This document shows, in pieces, positions 62,836 through 64,000 of a stretch of 64,000 nt of DNA (within the stretch, counting starts at the first letter, position 1; each line of letters begins with the position of its first letter). Location: contig OX578149.1 of assembly GCA_951213105.1 (NCBI GenBank), positions 186,001 to 250,000 on the forward strand, read 5' to 3'. The translations under genes and the position numbers were made by a program. The DNA is from Amaurobius ferox. Its lineage: Eukaryota > Arthropoda > Arachnida > Araneae > Amaurobiidae. Under the pieces are notes generated by a model, which was not told the origin of the DNA, did not search any database, and saw nothing but the letters and a program-made list of their open reading frames with translations.

Positions 62836-64000
62836 CTAGAAGAGAGAGGCCCTCCTAGTAACATGACAATGATCAGCAACAAACATAATATCATTGTCAA
62901 AATCCTTCATGCGTTTTTCCAACTCATCATCCGAAATCAGAGGGTTAGCATGAAGTGTAATGTCAGAACCAGAAGCAATTTCTAGATCATTAAATTTAGG
63001 TATCATAGTCTCAAGACTACCAATACTTACCTGAGAGGAGGTCGCCCGGTCTACTGGCTGTTCCTCCATCTCCATCTTCCCTTTGGGCTTCTCGTTTGGA
63101 TCTCGAAGAATCTTAAAGACTCCACGGTCCAAACCGGTGAAGGCACCAGGGTCAGCTTTGCGAATCGCTTCCGCAGCCTCCGAATCCACCTCGAAGATCC
63201 ATCTTACAGAGTGGGGTTCCACAAAATTTTGCAGAACACGCCACTCCTCAGACTTCAGCTCCGGATTGAAACGGTTCAGCCATTTCAGCAAAACACTCAG
63301 CTCCTTGGTGTACACATCTCTGGTCTTGAAGGCAACCTTGACAGGTTTGGGAAGGTCATTGGCACTCAAGGCTATAAGTGCCTCTCCCAAAACCTGACTG
63401 TCATTATGGAAGGTTCTCTTGACCCATTCCACAGTATTTGCATCATTGCAATGAAGAACCAAAGCTCCAGCGTTTGAGCTGAAGCTATGAATCTTCGGAA
63501 GTTGCTCACCAGTGGGGATCTCATCTATCTTATCGAGAGTCACCATCTGGATGATATCAACCTCTTCCTTGCTCAGCTTACTAGAAGGGAAGGAATTCTT
63601 GACGATTGCCATCTTAATAGCCTGAACTGCCTGAGCATAAGTTCCAGGTTGGATTTCCGTCCTTGATCTTTTCTTGACGACTAGATCTCTTGGAGAGGGT
63701 GTGGCTCCTACCGACCTAAGTCGTTTGGTGCCTCGGACCTTCTCTGTGACAGTGCCAGCTTTTGCAAGCCTCTGGTCCAGCTGCCTAGGCGTGCGCCTCC
63801 TCCTGCGCCTCTGTGCTTTGGTGAGTATACCCTGCGTCACAGCCATGGTTTCAGTGTGTCGGTCACCGAGGCTCACGACTCCACTTCCTTCCACAGCCGG
63901 ACTGCAGGCTTCCTCCTTTTTGCCAAGATCCAACCCCAGAGGGGTTGTTTCAATGGCTGATTGGGAAACACCCGAAGATGAACCCAATCCTTTCAACAAA
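62836..64000 (-). CDS. LINE ORF1 (gag-like, DUF4780-like), 5' part outside the window
   Basis: At least 387 codons are open to the right edge, so the start is not seen. An arginine-rich stretch (KAQRRRRRRTPRQLDQRL) and a second basic patch (VVKKRSRTE) could bind RNA or act as nuclear signals. The C-terminal half contains VKVAFKTRDVYTKELSVLLK, LNRFNPELKSEEWRVLQNF and VRWIFEVDSEAAEAIRKADP. This fits the DUF4780 pattern found in ORF1 proteins of arthropod LINEs and related retrotransposon-derived proteins. ORF1 products of this kind coat the element RNA. No break is visible in the part present. It stops 30 bases before ORF2 begins. Confidence 0.85.
   Translation of the reverse strand, partial: LLKGLGSSSGVSQSAIETTPLGLDLGKKEEACSPAVEGSGVVSLGDRHTETMAVTQGILTKAQRRRRRRTPRQLDQRLAKAGTVTEKVRGTKRLRSVGATPSPRDLVVKKRSRTEIQPGTYAQAVQAIKMAIVKNSFPSSKLSKEEVDIIQMVTLDKIDEIPTGEQLPKIHSFSSNAGALVLHCNDANTVEWVKRTFHNDSQVLGEALIALSANDLPKPVKVAFKTRDVYTKELSVLLKWLNRFNPELKSEEWRVLQNFVEPHSVRWIFEVDSEAAEAIRKADPGAFTGLDRGVFKILRDPNEKPKGKMEMEEQPVDRATSSQVSIGSLETMIPKFNDLEIASGSDITLHANPLISDDELEKRMKDFDNDIMFVADHCHVTRRASLF

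Larger units (their letters stand above)
56070..64000 (-). mobile_element. Non-LTR retrotransposon (jockey superfamily, ORF2 with RNase H), extends past the right edge
   Basis: On the - strand the order is ORF1 (from beyond 64000 to 62836), ORF2 (start at 62805, then 59929 to 56400) and a 3' untranslated region ending in tandem repeats near 56070. A 2.84-kb hAT element interrupts ORF2 after its eighth codon. The gap between the ORF1 stop and the ORF2 start is only 30 bases, the usual compact arrangement of such elements. A C-terminal RNase H domain in ORF2 points to the R1/I/LOA side of the superfamily, but the clade needs a phylogeny. Confidence 0.92.

Noticed and set aside
48322..64000. Search for the next coronin exon (SDLFQ...DLYPDT region)
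   Set aside because: No plus-strand sequence with that pattern and splice sites was found; probably outside the window.

Overview
This window looks like intronic DNA from a transposon-rich, AT-rich arthropod genome. It is most likely an arachnid such as a spider; that assignment is an inference from the repeat style and the very large introns, not a measurement. No bacterial or phage gene organisation is present.

The only host gene I can support is coronin, an actin-regulating WD40-repeat protein, on the + strand. Two consecutive exons are visible, at 12134-12279 and 48261-48321. They encode contiguous coronin protein across a split arginine codon. The intron between them is 35,981 bp and reads as a GC-AG intron (donor AG|GCAAGT), because the nearby GT gives a frame with an immediate stop. 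Earlier and later coronin exons were not found and probably lie outside the window.

Almost everything else is mobile DNA in layers. From left to right: decayed transposon protein fragments and old repeats (1-9.7 kb); a pogo/Tigger element (9704-11973); the first coronin exon; a 63-bp minisatellite with five-monomer higher-order structure (14.8-15.4 kb), cut by a Ty1/copia element; a second copia element inserted in the gag of the first with a 5-bp target duplication (20263-27484); a decayed LINE (28.1-29.9 kb); a degenerate tandem array (30.4-31.1 kb); a GTF2IRD2/ZBED-like hAT (32421-34690); a P/THAP9-like element carrying a SINE (35285-37848); and an older dispersed repeat split by a 3.7-kb terminal-inverted-repeat element (40341-44040), which itself carries a mariner-like element with inverted repeats of about 200 bp (41770-42726).

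After the second exon come a pair of tRNA-like direct repeats (49.2-49.8 kb) and three hAT elements nested one inside another (50303-55907). Each of the three has its own exact 8-bp target duplication, and the innermost carries a nearly intact ZMYM1-like transposase. From 56 kb to the right edge lies a non-LTR retrotransposon (ORF1 plus an EN-RT-RNase H ORF2), interrupted at the start of ORF2 by a further 2.84-kb hAT element.

Nearly all the long transposon reading frames are on the - strand, antisense to coronin. The nested insertions give a relative order of events by target-site logic alone. No tRNA or rRNA gene, CRISPR array or operon was recognised.
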